A stretch of DNA of 64,000 nt from Rhabdornis inornatus. Lineage: Eukaryota; Chordata; Aves; Passeriformes; Rhabdornithidae. How positions within the stretch are numbered: position 1 is the stretch's first letter; the number at the start of each line of letters is the position of its first letter. Shown piece after piece: positions 1-12,090 of this stretch. The DNA lies in the NCBI GenBank assembly GCA_013397075.1, contig VWZS01009934.1, positions 1,240,001 to 1,304,000 on the forward strand, in the 5' to 3' direction. Position numbers and translations under genes: made by a program. The notes under the pieces are model-generated. The model was not told the origin of the DNA and ran no database searches. It saw nothing but the letters and a program-made list of their open reading frames with translations.

Positions 1-828
1 ATTATGAACATGCTTGCCAATTGCTTGACTTACCCTAACATACTGCATTATGTCTCCACAAAGATGTCTCAAGCCAGCGTATATAGAGGTAAAAAGGCAA
101 AATGAATTTCCTGAGTTCATGCATTTTTATGTTTCACTCAAATGCAATAATTATGCGCCTTTAATACAGATTTTTTCAACATTGACCTTTTTAGTATGTA
201 AATAAATCATCTCCCTGCACAGTGCAATCAACAGGATACAGGGTGATTGATTCAGGAGAATTTCGCTTGAAAACTTCAAGTAAATGCTTTTATGAAAAAG
301 TTTGCAGATATAGCACGGTCCAATCTAATGTGTAAGATGTGTTCATGAAGCATGCAGTTGCAGTGCTGTAGTCTCTGCCTACCCATCATGTCTATAGCCA
401 AATGGTAATTCTCTGTTTCTGTGGTTGTTAGAGCATTTCTATTTGAAAAGAAAAGCAGTAAAGGCAGATGACTAACAGTCCAAACTACATGATAAATAAA
501 TGCCTCTATATTTTACAGATTTATGGACTGTGTCATACGGATGATGTGTGATCCTTTCAGAAACCAGATATTTCCATGATGAAGGACAGAAATAACACAA
601 ACATAGGAATTCTTTGTCATAATTTATTGCAAAAAATGTCTCCTAGTATGCAGATCCCTGGATTCCTGCATTCATGAAGCCTTTATTTCTCCTACAGAAG
701 GCAGGCTTAAAATTTTACAAACGTGGTTTGCACATCAAGGAGTCAGATTCTGCTTCAGCTGGTTTATTATTGTGGGGTAGGACAGAAAAATGTCACTTAA
801 GATTTTCAGGGTCCAAATTTTCTTTCCC
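1..828. other. Non-coding AT-rich flank with clustered minus-strand poly(A) signals
   Basis: No convincing coding frame is visible here. Read on the minus strand, AATAAA occurs at 763-768, 682-687 and 623-628. That is a tight cluster just downstream of the candidate terminal exon at 829-1182, so it may be its 3' untranslated region. In DNA this AT-rich single AATAAA motifs are common, so only the clustering carries weight. The rest of the block is unremarkable single-copy-looking sequence. Confidence 0.4.
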
Positions 829-1182
829 CTATGAATCCTTGCCTGTGACCATTTTGAGAACATCTGGGGTTGGTGGGCTCCACTGCTGGAGAACATACTT
901 CTGAGGATAATAGTGTGTGCTGAGAACAGGTCCTGTATGTATTTTAGGGGAATAAGGAGAAACCATAACAGAAACCATAACCATAACCCAAGTTCCTGAT
1001 ATTTGCTGATCACAAATATCAGCCTTGAAAGGAACAAAAACATTGCATATCAAAAGGAGGTCCTGTTTTTCGATCACTAGAGCTCCAAACCTCGTCAGTA
1101 GCTGCTCCAGATGGCAGCTGCTAATGCTGCTGTTGTCAATCAGTTCTCTTGTTGGAGCCCAGGTTTCTATCAGAAACATCAC
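829..1182 (-). CDS. Candidate 3'-terminal coding exon, unidentified protein
   Basis: A minus-strand open frame of 117 codons plus stop could begin right after a splice acceptor whose AG is at 1183-1184. It is preceded by a pyrimidine-rich run and a branch-point-like CTGAC. The first residues read VMFLIETWAPTRELIDN and continue into a leucine-rich stretch including LEQLLTRFGALVIEKQ. The C-terminal third is proline- and tyrosine-rich (SPYSPKIHTGP, WSPPTPDVLK) and ends at a stop at 829. Three AATAAA signals follow within about 200 bases on the same strand. A valine/methionine run near the middle comes from a short CCATAA-type repeat, which counts against strong constraint. I do not recognise the family, and no domain, signal peptide or membrane segment is clear. 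A frame this long is expected by chance a few times in such a window, so splice context is the main support. It could equally be a chance frame or part of a non-coding transcript. Confidence 0.25.
   Translation of the reverse strand: MMFLIETWAPTRELIDNSSISSCHLEQLLTRFGALVIEKQDLLLICNVFVPFKADICDQQISGTWVMVMVSVMVSPYSPKIHTGPVLSTHYYPQKYVLQQWSPPTPDVLKMVTGKDS
960..989. repeat. Short ACCATA-type tandem repeat
   Basis: Three imperfect copies of a unit close to AAACCATAAC follow each other. They fall inside the candidate exon at 829-1182 and create its valine/methionine-rich run. Confidence 0.6.
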
Positions 1183-3566
1183 CTGAAGGTGACACAAAGG
1201 TCAGTCCTCTGTGCTGGCAAAGTGCAGCAGTTGCTAGACATACAAGATAAAATAATTGTATTCATTCTTCCTGGTAAGATGAAGGAAAACCCGTGTGACA
1301 CTAAGTTCTCTGTCTGCTGAGACATCACAATGTCAGTCCCTGACCTTGCACATGAAAGGCGTTGCATTTCTGGCAGCAGTGATGTACTGAAGGTAACATG
1401 GCTTATCTTTTGCTGCTAACACCTTATGCCTCTTGTCTTGTCAGGAATAAATATGACAAGGTTGAATTTCATCATACAGTACTAAAGAAAACAAAGAACT
1501 ATTCATAAAAGTGCTGCCACGGATGGATTTGACTGCAAAAGCTTTTAAAATATTTTATTTTAGTTTGTTAATAATTGTATGGTGAGCCCTTCTCTGAAAT
1601 TAGAAAGATGATATATAATATGCTGCCTTGCATTTAATTAGAACATTTTATAATGCCGCTAGTATGAATGAATAGCTTCGGACAAAATACAGTTGAGTTG
1701 TTCTTAATTTGGTCACTGGAGAACTGCCATTTTTTTTCACTTACAACAATAGAAAGAGTGAAAAAAAATATTACAAAATTGGCTGGGCCAGAATCTCTAT
1801 CGCTAGGCAGCTCTCAGAACAGCCTGGGAATGACAGTGTGTGGGCATATAAATATAGACTTTTCACTCCTATGGATGTCTGTGTCAGGATGGTTCTCCAT
1901 ATTTTCCAACCTCTCTTTTCCTTGTAACTGTTAGTAAATGTTCAAGTCCATCAAAATACAGAAAAAACATGAAGGCAAGAAAACTGAATTGAACTAAAAC
2001 CAAAATAAAATAGTGGGGTTTTTTATAAAGCATTGGCAAATGGGCTGTAAAATTTCTATGCTTATCTAGGACAATGAGCACCTGTAATGAGCTTGCCTGT
2101 GTATTTTGTATAGTTTACAAAGGAACATTGTACTAAACTGAAAGCAGCAAAACCAAAAATATCCAGAAAAAAGCACTGTATGGTATGTGAGACAAATCCT
2201 TCTTACTGTAGCAAAATGCATTGTGAAGTCAGAGAGAAATTATCCCACATGTATTGTGTTCTCCTAAAAAGTATAGAATAGCAAGATGATACAGGTTTCT
2301 AAATTATTGTCCTCTAAATTAGCTGTGTTGAAATGCATTAAACTAGAGGAACTCTTCACGATAAATAGTATCTCCTATGGCAGAATGCTTCTAAGCAGAA
2401 TAAAGAATCCTTTCCCTGAAGGGACCAGTTCTGCTCTCCAGTATCAAAAGACGCCGTGCACATCTAAAGACAGACCTTGGCAACTTTTGTAGTCACAAAA
2501 GACTGCATAGCTTGTGAAAAAAACCCATGTTTTGGAAACATGGCACTGACAATGCTAAGCTTGGCAATATAACTAATAAAGTGCTTGTTTTCAGCATTTT
2601 CTAGCATTACTCTGCTCTCTGAGACCTGCAGATGTGTTCCTTTGATTTTTTCAGAAGCTCAGTTAATCCCATGTCTAATCTCACATACAGAGAAGCAGCA
2701 AAATGGCTGAAAAAGAAATTGCATAATGCTGCAGTCTTTGCCAGAGATAAGCACCCTAATTCTCCTGTTATGCTGACTTGATGCCAGTGTTACTTCCTAA
2801 CTTCAGTGTAATTCCCTCTACCCACCACGTATAACTGGTTTGGCAGAATGCATGAGCAGGTCCAAGGGGGGGATGTTTGCAGGAACTTTATGCATTTGCT
2901 GTATTATTCTGACATTGAAAGTATGTAGTCTGCTTTAAGCATGTCCTCCCCAAGAACTAGGTAAACTGGAAATGCCTCAGCTGAGCAGCAAAGAACGTGT
3001 TTACCATTGCACACAGGTAATGCTGTCATCTCAAATAACTCCAAGCAAATAATTTTAACTGACTAAACCAATGTTTCTTTTACTGGGAACTCTATTTCAA
3101 ATTATTTACTCAGAATCAGAAAGCTTTTCTAACAAAGAAAAAAATTGACATTACACTGAGGCATTACCTGGAAGAATATGTGGAGTTTACCAGGCATAAG
3201 AGAGTTGAAGTGCAGCAGTAATCCCAGGACAGTGAATCAGATAGGTTGATGTTCTGGTTAGCAGTTTTCTCTGAAAAATTTGACTTCACTGCTTCTTCTC
3301 ATTGTTAGAATCTGGGCACTGAAATGAAAACTGAAAACAGCCTATAGCCCTTCTCCCTCCTGTTTTGGAAAAATACTTGGTGAATCATTAAACAGAATAT
3401 TTCATTCCTTTACCCTTGAGAAGATGAATGCTTTTAAGAAGCCAAGACTGGGATATATTGTATATCTAAGCAATTTTATGTTACCTCGTTAGTTTGATGG
3501 GTTTAAATGTCATTTTAAAAATGCAAGAAAGAAAATAAGCACTATAGGAGAGTAATCTGTTTTAAA
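1183..3566. other. Non-coding AT-rich DNA
   Basis: No gene or recognisable transposon was seen. The one structured item is the left arm of a long inverted repeat at 2513-2540, listed separately. The rest is ordinary bird-like single-copy sequence with short homopolymer runs. Confidence 0.6.
2513..2540 (+). repeat. Left arm of a perfect 28-bp inverted repeat
   Basis: These 28 bases are the exact reverse complement of 4764-4791, with no mismatch. Weaker similarity runs a few bases further outward (CATAGCT here against CACAGC in the inverted partner). The left arm is also a local hairpin: CCATGTTT at 2525-2532 pairs with AAACATGG at 2536-2543 around a 3-base loop. The right copy keeps only part of that hairpin. 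It could be a terminal inverted repeat of a decayed 2.3-kb DNA element, or two opposed copies of a short dispersed repeat. Confidence 0.75.
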
Positions 3567-3663
3567 AGAAGAAGAGGAAGAAGAAGAAGAAGAGGAAGAA
3601 GAAGAGGAAGAAGAAGAGGAAGAAGAGGAAGAAGAAGAGGAAGAAGAAGAGGAAGAAGAAGAG

Positions 3664-3695
<32 letters not shown>

Positions 3696-3752
3696 AGAAG
3701 AAGAAGAAGAAGAAGAAGAAGAAGAAGAAGAAGAAGAAGAAGAAGAAGAAGG
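3567..3752 (+). repeat. (GAA)n / (GAGGAA)n purine tract
   Basis: The tract is about 186 bases of pure purine on the plus strand. The first about 105 bases mix GAA with regularly spaced GAG units. The last about 78 bases (from about 3673) are roughly 26 uninterrupted GAA repeats. A serine or phenylalanine homopolymer read from it on the other strand is a translation artefact. Long GAA/TTC tracts are known to form triplex (H-DNA) structures and to be length-unstable. Confidence 0.97.
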
Positions 3753-5429
3753 ATTCCTCAGACATACATTGAATGTCCTTGTCCTTGGAGCAACTGGCAA
3801 TAAGTTCTGCCCTTATTTAAACTTCCTCTTACACTGCTAGGCTGCCAGCAATATGATCTTCATCCTATTGTCTCATATTCACTGGACAACATTTATTTTA
3901 TCTTATCAAGATGGCATGAATGAAAACAACAGTCCCAGGATCTGGAAAAAAAACACCCATTAATCTGTAACATTAAGTGGGAGGTCTAAATGAAGAAGTG
4001 TTGGACAGACTCAGATGCTCACATGTGCATCCTGTCTAATAAATACAGCACAAATAAAAAGGTATCAGAATTGCTTTATTCAGGTATTTCTGTCAGCACT
4101 GCAATTACCTTTTAAATAGAGGACCATGTGAATTGCCATGCTAGATCACAAAAAATGTTTATCTAATTCCATGCTTCTAGAGGTGACTAGCCTCTATGTG
4201 GCTGTCTATTATCCCCCTTCTAACCCTCCAGATTTTGGCCTTAAAGGTCTGTTTATACCTTTATGATTAAAAAAAAATCTGATTTTTTTTTAATATGAGG
4301 CACATGTTTTGGTGAAACCAGAATTTTCTTGGATATGAGCAGTACTGAGAGGAGAAAGCAGGCATGCATAGAAAGAAGTAATCCCTTTATGGAAAAAAAT
4401 TGAGGTAGTTAGTAATTTTTATGATTCTTGAAAATGTGATTAAATGCATGACATCTGTGAATGAATCATTGAAATTTGAAGCTTAAAAACCATTTTGCAC
4501 ACACAATTTTTAACCGTATCATAAACTCTCCAAGACAAGTTGCTTAACATCAACTTAAGTATTGCCTTGGAAGCTATGTTCTCTTTTAATTAGTTTTTTT
4601 TTCTTCTTTAGACTTTTGTACAATTGATCCACGTCTTCAGATCACCTTGAGCCTTGTCATGCATTGCTCTACTTATATGCCATAACTAAAAACAGTGCTC
4701 TGGGTTTCTGGAGTCAGTTGACACAGCTTTTGTAAATTTTTGTTTCAGTGCAAAAAGAGTCTTTGTTTCCAAAACATGGGTTTTTTTCACAGCTGTGTAA
4801 ACAGAGAACTTAAGGAGAAACTTACACCCTGTTTCTGACTTTGCTGTAACTGCTGATATCTTTATTGAGTTGTTGTGTTGACATACAGGCTAATGTTAAA
4901 ATACTCATAAAATTGCTAGTTTTCTGTTTGGCAGAATAAACCAACATGATTTGAAAATTCCATCGCCAGAGAAGCTAGCAAAATCGACGGTGCTACAGTG
5001 TCTCAAAGCTTCAAAGCCTTAACAAAAATAGCTGTATTGTGTTAACACCCTATAGTCAGCAAACTCATATTCCCACAAGGAGTTTTGCAGCAGGCCTGAA
5101 GGCTAGTGGTCTTGCCTAGAAGTCGAGATTTGGATTTCATTATGTCTTATTCTGCATCTTTGAGATTCTCCTGGGTAAATCACTTTTTCTGTGTGCTTTG
5201 GTTTCCCATCTGTGAAATGACCTTTGTGGAGCGCTGTGAAGTCAGTGGTTTCCCAGTGTGGTACTGTGCTGTGTTATTAGAGCAGCAAGTAAAGCTCTCC
5301 AGCATCGATTGCTGGCTCCCTGTAAATGGGATGTGAGGGGTGGAAACAGCTGGTGAATACCACACACAACTCTTCACACACAGCTGTGGCATTCTGTTGA
5401 AGCCAGTCACTAGACATCTATACTAAGTC
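3753..5429. other. Non-coding AT-rich DNA
   Basis: No coding frame or recognised element was found, apart from the right inverted-repeat arm at 4764-4791. A/T homopolymers of 6 to 9 bases are scattered through it. Confidence 0.6.
4764..4791 (-). repeat. Right arm of the 28-bp inverted repeat
   Basis: This is the exact reverse complement of 2513-2540. The two arms span 2279 bases, including the GAA tract. No clear target-site duplication flanks the pair; only a short AGCT/GCT resemblance is seen. Confidence 0.75.
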
Positions 5430-5435
5430 TTTATT
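5430..5435 (-). terminator. Possible poly(A) signal, minus strand
   Basis: TTTATT on the plus strand reads AATAAA on the minus strand. It lies about 210 bases downstream of the stop of the candidate exon at 5645-5942, a normal distance for a short 3' untranslated region. It matters only if that exon is real. Confidence 0.25.
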
Positions 5436-5644
5436 TCTGGTGTTTGATCCCGTCACCACCTACAAATAAAAGACTTGCAGCCCAAACAGTTTCATCTGAA
5501 AAAAGAAAAGAAAGAGGGAAGTATTTGCTCACAGAGTTTCTTTTTAAGTAAATGTCAGACAAGTCAACATGTCAGGCATGTCTCTCAGGTACTCTCATTT
5601 GCACTGGGGCAGACAAGCTCATTTGTATATGAGAAATGAAAATT

Positions 5645-5942
5645 TTACTGTGGAGGACCTTGTAGTATTTGCTGCAGCTTGTGGCCAATAGGAAGAGAAA
5701 AGCTTGTCTTGAAATAAACTTCATTGTGTTGATGAATTTTTAAACCTCGATATTTGTACTGGTTATTGTTATGAGAAAGGGTAGTTAGAGGTGTAGTATC
5801 ATGTTGGGATGTTGAAGAACTGGATGGTGTTTTGAATTTTTCACTACTTAGACCATAATTTTTGTTATATATTCTCGCTCCGTGCCTCAGTTTACTAAAT
5901 AGGATTTTAAATGCTTGTTTTCTTGTAATGTCAGATCTAGAG
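5645..5942 (-). CDS. Candidate 3'-terminal coding exon, unidentified protein
   Basis: A minus-strand open frame ends at a TAA at 5645-5647. It can be entered through a plausible splice acceptor: a pyrimidine run ending in TTTTTAAG at about 5943. Downstream of that point the frame encodes about 98 residues of protein-like composition. It has a basic start (SDITRKQAFKILFSKLRHG), a serine/threonine-rich middle (TPSSSSTSQHDTTPL) and a C-terminus ending GHKLQQILQGPPQ. The open frame extends upstream to 6109, but that part is AT-rich, hydrophobic junk, consistent with intron read-through. An AATAAA lies 210 bases past the stop. I recognise no family. A frame of this total length is not rare by chance in AT-rich DNA, so this is a candidate only. 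If real it would be the last exon of a minus-strand gene. Confidence 0.25.
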
Positions 5943-8900
5943 CTTAAAAATAAAAGGACACAAGATATGCATATTATTGTTATTTTATAAACACTAAGTA
6001 ATAATAATGAAAGGTATTTCAAGTACATTCTTTCTCTTGTACTATTCAATAAAAAAAGGCTTAACTTTGACATAAAAAACAAAATAAAACAAACCCCAAG
6101 AAGCAACAAAACAACCCTGGTCTATTCATTTGAAGACAGAGACCTCTATTTTCTTTGATTTGTGAAAACCAAAATCTATAACATGCCTGGCCCATGGTAT
6201 AAGGAGTTAAAACCTCACAAATATTGGAAAGAAACTGGTAGAATAATCTGGTATGTGTATTTCAAATGAAGGACAAATACCCTTTTCTTTTGCAAAAGCA
6301 ATTGAATATGCCTCCAAATACAGGCTGAGGGGTAGACGGTTGACCTCATTTCACCAAGCGTTACATTTTGGTTTCCTTGAAGAAATTTACTCTGAGGAGA
6401 TTATATGGCAAGGCAGGATGTAGCTTGCAGGGAGAGATTTTGTTCCCAAATGAAGAAGCACTAAGGAAGTAAAAGTAATGGAGAAGACATTGAGAGTACA
6501 TTTTGTAGAGTTATCTGATATGCAAGTTTTGGATCATTGTCAATGCTTCCTATGGAATCTTTCTAGATTTGCCACAGACAGTTGGTAGCTTAAATCTGAT
6601 TGCTTAGTTTTCTCATTTAAAGCTGCTTTTTTCTCTATAGAAACTAAAGCTGTGACAGAAACAAAATTGGCATTCAGCTTGTCGGTAAGTAAAGGCATCT
6701 GCAATCCATAAAGGTAGCAGTGCCAATATTGGCATCTGTCTTGTTTCTGGTCTCACAGCTCTGCTGTTGAGAGCAGTGTGTATTACAGACCTGATCTCTG
6801 ACACGAAAATTGCTCCATTCCCTGGAAGAAAGGTTTCTGCTGTTGTGGTGCCAGCTTTTATTGGCAGGCTGCTGGTGTCAAAAGGGACATAAAATGAACA
6901 ACTAGTATGGATTCCTCAGGAAGCCCGTAGGAAATGTCTGTGGCTTGAGGGTCTTGTTAGCTCTGCCACAGCAGAGGCACTGTCTGTGACATTGTCAGCT
7001 GTAACTGTGCACATCCACAGATGCATCACAGCATTCACTTCTAACAACTTCTCTTGTTATTAGGCTGTAACAAGATGAGAGGTGTCAACTTTTGCATTCT
7101 AATTACACAGATCTTCTAAAAAAAATCCCACAGAGTCTAGTAAAATGGAAATAGTAGTCAAAATTTTGAGCAGTATGATTTTTCTCCTTGATACTCTCTT
7201 TCAAATCATCATCCTTTTTTCTGTCCATAATGGTTTTGCTCTCTGAGATTGGGCACAATATGTATGATTTAAAAATCTCTGGGTTGCTACTGATGCATTT
7301 TAATTTAATGTTTATAAACCACCTAGCATCATCATCCCACTGCTTGGTATGATGGTTTGAATGAAATCCATGTGCTTGTTTCTCTCCAGAAGGATCCTCA
7401 TGTGTTTAGTGCAGCTGGAAGACAAAGCATGTCTTACACATCAGTGGGGCTTATATATTCTGTATGTCTGAATCAGAAAGTACTGTGCAAGGAATTAAGT
7501 GTTAAAAGGACATTTTAGAATAAAATTGGGTGAATAGTCTGCTCTGGAACTTGTGGTTTTAGGCTATCAAAGCTGCTAGATGTTGCAGTCTTTGAGCAGC
7601 TGTCTGCATTGCAAGATTTGCCTCTTCTACTCATATGTCCCTCTGAAATGCCTGCAGCAGTGGTGACCAAGTAAAAGAATACTGCCCTATTTAGTCACAG
7701 TCTCTGCCCTATCAGCTCTCTTCAGTATTTCTTCTTACACCAGGTATTGTCTCCTCCATGACAACTTACCTATGTACAGGCTGTCCCTACATGAAGTATC
7801 TTTCTGCTTTTTGCTCTATTTTTTTCCTAACCTCTTTTACTACTAAATTTGCAAAGTTACAAGTTAGTGTGAAGATGCATCAGCTTAAACTTAAGAGTAG
7901 GAGCAACTGGACAAAACTAGGGAGTCTTACATTCCTGAGAATACTTGGCATATGCAGGTAGCTTTCCTGTGCACAAGCTGTTTGGTGTCAGTGGCTGCAT
8001 GCACTCTAAAGAGATGTGAGTTTTGGAAATGCACAAGGGCTCTCTTGTGAATCAGTATTGACAATGATCTCTGTGACATATGGAGCTCCTTCACAAGGTG
8101 AGCTGGCTACAAATCTTGTCATTGCAACAAAAAGCAGAGTCTATTCAGAGTGAATCATTTGTGTCTGCTCAGACACAGTCAGACCACATCACCATAAAGG
8201 TGGGAACAAAACATGGAGGTGGCTGCAAGGGAAGTGATCCATAATCATGACTTAATGCTAAGGGTCCTCCAAAGATTTTTTATTTTACCTTTCCTCCAAT
8301 CAATAACATAGCTGGAGGTGTTCCATCAAGTTAGAAATATGAATAGTCAAGTAATTCAAGCCCTGAACGTTAGCTTGACGCACTACAAAGTCCTGCTACC
8401 TTGATACAAGCATGTGGGAATACAAAGGCTCTTGGAAGAAAGATTAAAACAAAATTAAGGGAATTTTTTGAGAAGGGAGATCTTTCTGTATCTTAGGTTT
8501 GTCTTTCAGTGAAACTTTTTGCAGGACTGAACTGATATTTTCAAGGATTTCTGTTTGAGTAAATTAAGAATTAAAAAAATAGTGTATATATTTTGCTCTG
8601 TTATTCAGGTACTTTAGGTATGTACAACAGCTATCGGATTCAGCTACCTCCTTAGCTAAAAAAAAAAAACTTTTTCAATTTCTTCAGAGAAAAAAAACAA
8701 TTGTATCTTCTTAATACACATCTGCTTTAGAAATCAAATTACTTTTTATATATTTTATAAAGCAATAATAAAACTCCATATTGTACTAATGCTGTGCAGA
8801 GAATTATTTTTCTTGAAGGATTAGTAGTATTGTCTACATATATTGGGTATCTGAAGTAAAAGGTTGTCCAGGAAAATAAGGGAAGCTGATACTGCAAATT

Positions 8901-11438
8901 CAAGCCTGGCATTTTTTAAGAACTTTGGGTACTGCAGACATTTTCATTAGGTCTTGAAGAATCTCAGCAACCAAGGGGAAAAAAAACAAAAAACCAACCC
9001 CTAAAATGTTTCTCTTTTGTTAAAAAAGACAGTGAAACACCTTTTTTATTTTTTTCTTTTTTCTGACAAGTTCTTGAGCTATACTTCCTTCTTACTATCT
9101 TTGCCTCTTATGTTTATATAATGCAAGAATAATTTTTAAGAGATCTGCTGGCTGAGCAGCATGGACATAGGGTATTCTTGATGTATCTTTGCACTGGTGC
9201 TGATGGTAAGAACCTAGTCTAAACCACAGAAATACATACTGGATACTGATCTCATCACTATGCAGTTTTCATTAGTAGTAGCAGTACAGACTAAAAGAAG
9301 TATACTCTTAGAGTGTAATTTCTCAGAAAACTGACACTGGAAGTGGTTTAAGTATCGTGAAATATTATTTTATATGAGAAATCCTACTGTCCTCCAACAG
9401 TGTACTGAATTCTCCTTCCAGATTACCTGCCTGTATTCTGTTGTTGTTTCTGGTCTTGATGACAAGCCCTCTAAACACATTCTTCTGTGCACAGTGCCCT
9501 GGTTCAAGTACTGCCATACAAATAGTGACATCAACTAAAAATAAATTGAGGACCAACATGAAATTGTTCCCGAATTCTGAGAGAAAAAAAACCCCACCAA
9601 ATATTGGATACATGTAGCTGGATAGAGGGATTAAACGTGCATACTGAGTGGTTCAGGATCTTTGCTTCAGGAAATTTCACTTTTATGATGGTCCGAGTCA
9701 GATGTAGCTTGATCTTGACAGGGATCTTTTGCTTTTTGAAATCACTTTGGTAGTCTACATAAAAGTTCTAATGCACACTGAATGTCACGGAACAGATGAC
9801 ACTTGCTGAGCACATCAGGAGTAAAGATGAAAGACTGGACAAAGCCAAATTCAGCTGACACTTGAACATGACTGCTGGAGACAGCTCATCTTTCAGTCTG
9901 TGTAGCAGAAAGAGGAGCTCACCTGGCAGTAGATCTGAACTCAAATAAATACCAATTCAGACTCATAAAGCTTCCTTCGCTGAGGCAGGCCACAAGGCAC
10001 ATTGACAAGGCCGGGCAAAACATTCCAAATGCACCTAGCTGTGCTGCAATTGTTCTATTCAGAACTCGGGGACTGCTGGGGGTGGGAGTACCAAAATACT
10101 CAGCTCTCACAAAAGTCCAGTGATTGAAAGGGAGTGTTAAAACCCCTCCATGTAGCAAACAGAGTTCACTTTTGAATGTTCTTTCTTCAATTGAGAAAAT
10201 AATAGCATTATTGTCTATGTGTTTTAAATTTCATTTTAAAACCTCTAAAATTCTTTCCTTATCCATTATCTTTAGGTTTTCTCTATAGTTACTGAAAGTG
10301 TCAAACTCTCCTGATGGAGAAATACTGAATTAATTCAATGTCTCATTGTTCTTGGATAATGAAGATGGAGTGGGAAAATTTCAGATCTACCTTTTCCATA
10401 ACTTTCAATTTTATTAAACACATTTCTGCTCTGTTACATCACAGGATATCAGTTAAAAATTAAATTCCTATAAAAACACTGAGAGTTTTTTGAGCATATT
10501 TGGATTTAACTTGAAATAATTCGAGATTTAATTTTTTAATGCTACTAGATGGCAGTTTTAGGGGGTTAAGTAAGATCAGATAGTATTGTAGCTTTCATAA
10601 AGAATCTTTAATTCAAAGTTAATTTCCAACTGTTATTTCAAGTTTCAAACATGTTGTGTAGAGGTTCAAGTGGAGTCCAGTGTAATTCCACAGGCTGTTG
10701 TGTGTTCCCTGAGCTGTGAAGTGCTGGACAACCTGTAAAATGCAATCTGACAGCCTTCTGCTTATAGCCCTCAGCACCCATTCTTGGTTGCACACCTTGA
10801 TGTTTTTGCATTGGACATCAATGATTTTGTATTTGGGCTATAACTGCTCTGCAACCAACTGGGAAGCCTCTTTTCCTTCATTTTGATGTCACATCTCATC
10901 ATGGCACTAAATGTTTATGTCCAGTTGAGGCATCCTTGTGTTCCTTGGGGGGAAGAGAGGTATTTAATCATGGCAGTTGCAGTCCTTACCACTGCCCCTT
11001 GGCATCATCCAGCCTTGTGTTTCCCCCTTGCCTTGGGTTAAATGGAAAATTAAACCTGTTCGTCTTTCTTACAACAAGGATCAGCCTAGGTGGACAATCA
11101 GGGCCAATGGAAGAAAACAATCTTTCTTAAGAATTCCACTGAACTTCAGTGATGCTGATACAGAGTTTTTCCCAAACACAAACATTTATACAAATTAAAT
11201 CAAAGGCAAGTCTAAGAATGCAAATTCTAGGAGTAATCTTAAAGAAGGACTCCTAACATTGTTCACATTAGCACATTGCAGTGCGCTTTTTCTTAATCAC
11301 AGCTATTTTGGGAATGAAAACTTTTTACTTGTTTCAGACAGCAGTTCATTTTCTGTATTACTTTTTCAATGGGACGATTGGAGGGTAAGTTGCTACTCAA
11401 CTGGCATATTTTGCTATCTCAAAGACTCACTTCATTAC
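5943..11438. other. Long non-coding stretch
   Basis: About 5.5 kb shows no supported gene. A perfect 8-bp-arm palindrome (TGTGTCTG, 2-base centre, CAGACACA) lies at 8160-8177. A/T-rich runs occur near 8660 and 9040-9062. A patch at about 9890-10150 is somewhat richer in G+C and has a few CpGs, but no element I recognise. The rest looks like ordinary intronic or intergenic DNA. Confidence 0.6.
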
Positions 11439-12090
11439 TTTGCTAAGTGCTGTGCCCCAAGGCCATTTGTACTTGAGTTGAACCTTGCAGTATTGGTCAG
11501 TGAGTTTATTGCTCCCACGTTACATCTTCGGGTGGGGATTCTTTCTTTTTCCAAATGAAGCAGAGAGGCAGGACTTCTGACTTGTTTTAGAACATGCAGT
11601 TTATTTTTCTCATCTTCTACACAGGCTGAAAGGGTAAGTTCGTCTTGCAGATGTTCACAGCATGTCTCAGAAGTCACAAGACTTATTTTACAAGATCTTT
11701 TAAGGACTTATTAACCAATGAAACACTGCCAACAAACATATTTATATTTCTAATCCAATACAAAAATTTCATCTAATTACAGCGTGACCTTTCTCAGCCA
11801 GTCTTGTTCTAACACATAGGTCTATTAAGGCTATTCTTTCACCTTTATACCTACTTTATTCTTTCTATAGCTTAAACTTTATAGCTAAACTTTTTTCTAC
11901 TAAATATGTCTCTACTTTAAGCTTTAAATCTGCATTCTTACTTCTATCACCTAAACTTGGAAGCTTTTCCCAAGGCCTCAGTTCAAATCCTGTGTTCTTT
12001 TCCAGGCTTTGATTTACAGGCCCAATGTTTTGAGAATTTCTTGCATTCTGATTTCCAACATTGGTCCTTCTCCAAACTCTAAACATGATT
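11439..12090 (-). mobile_element. Probable avian endogenous retrovirus LTR, minus orientation
   Basis: Read on the minus strand, this block has LTR-like order. An A-rich upstream part begins near 12085 with TGTTTAGAG. A TATA-like AAATATAAATATG follows at about 11733-11746. An AATAAA signal lies at 11600-11605 and a second at 11505-11510. The wording of the A-rich part and of the segment after the first AATAAA matches my memory of passerine retroviral LTRs. No internal coding region or partner LTR is visible, so this would be a solo LTR. Both ends are uncertain and no target-site duplication was found. No viral gene remains. The family cannot be named without a repeat library. Confidence 0.45.

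Noticed and set aside
3510..3800. Minus-strand poly-serine and poly-phenylalanine frames
   Set aside because: They are direct translations of the GAA/GAGGAA simple repeat.
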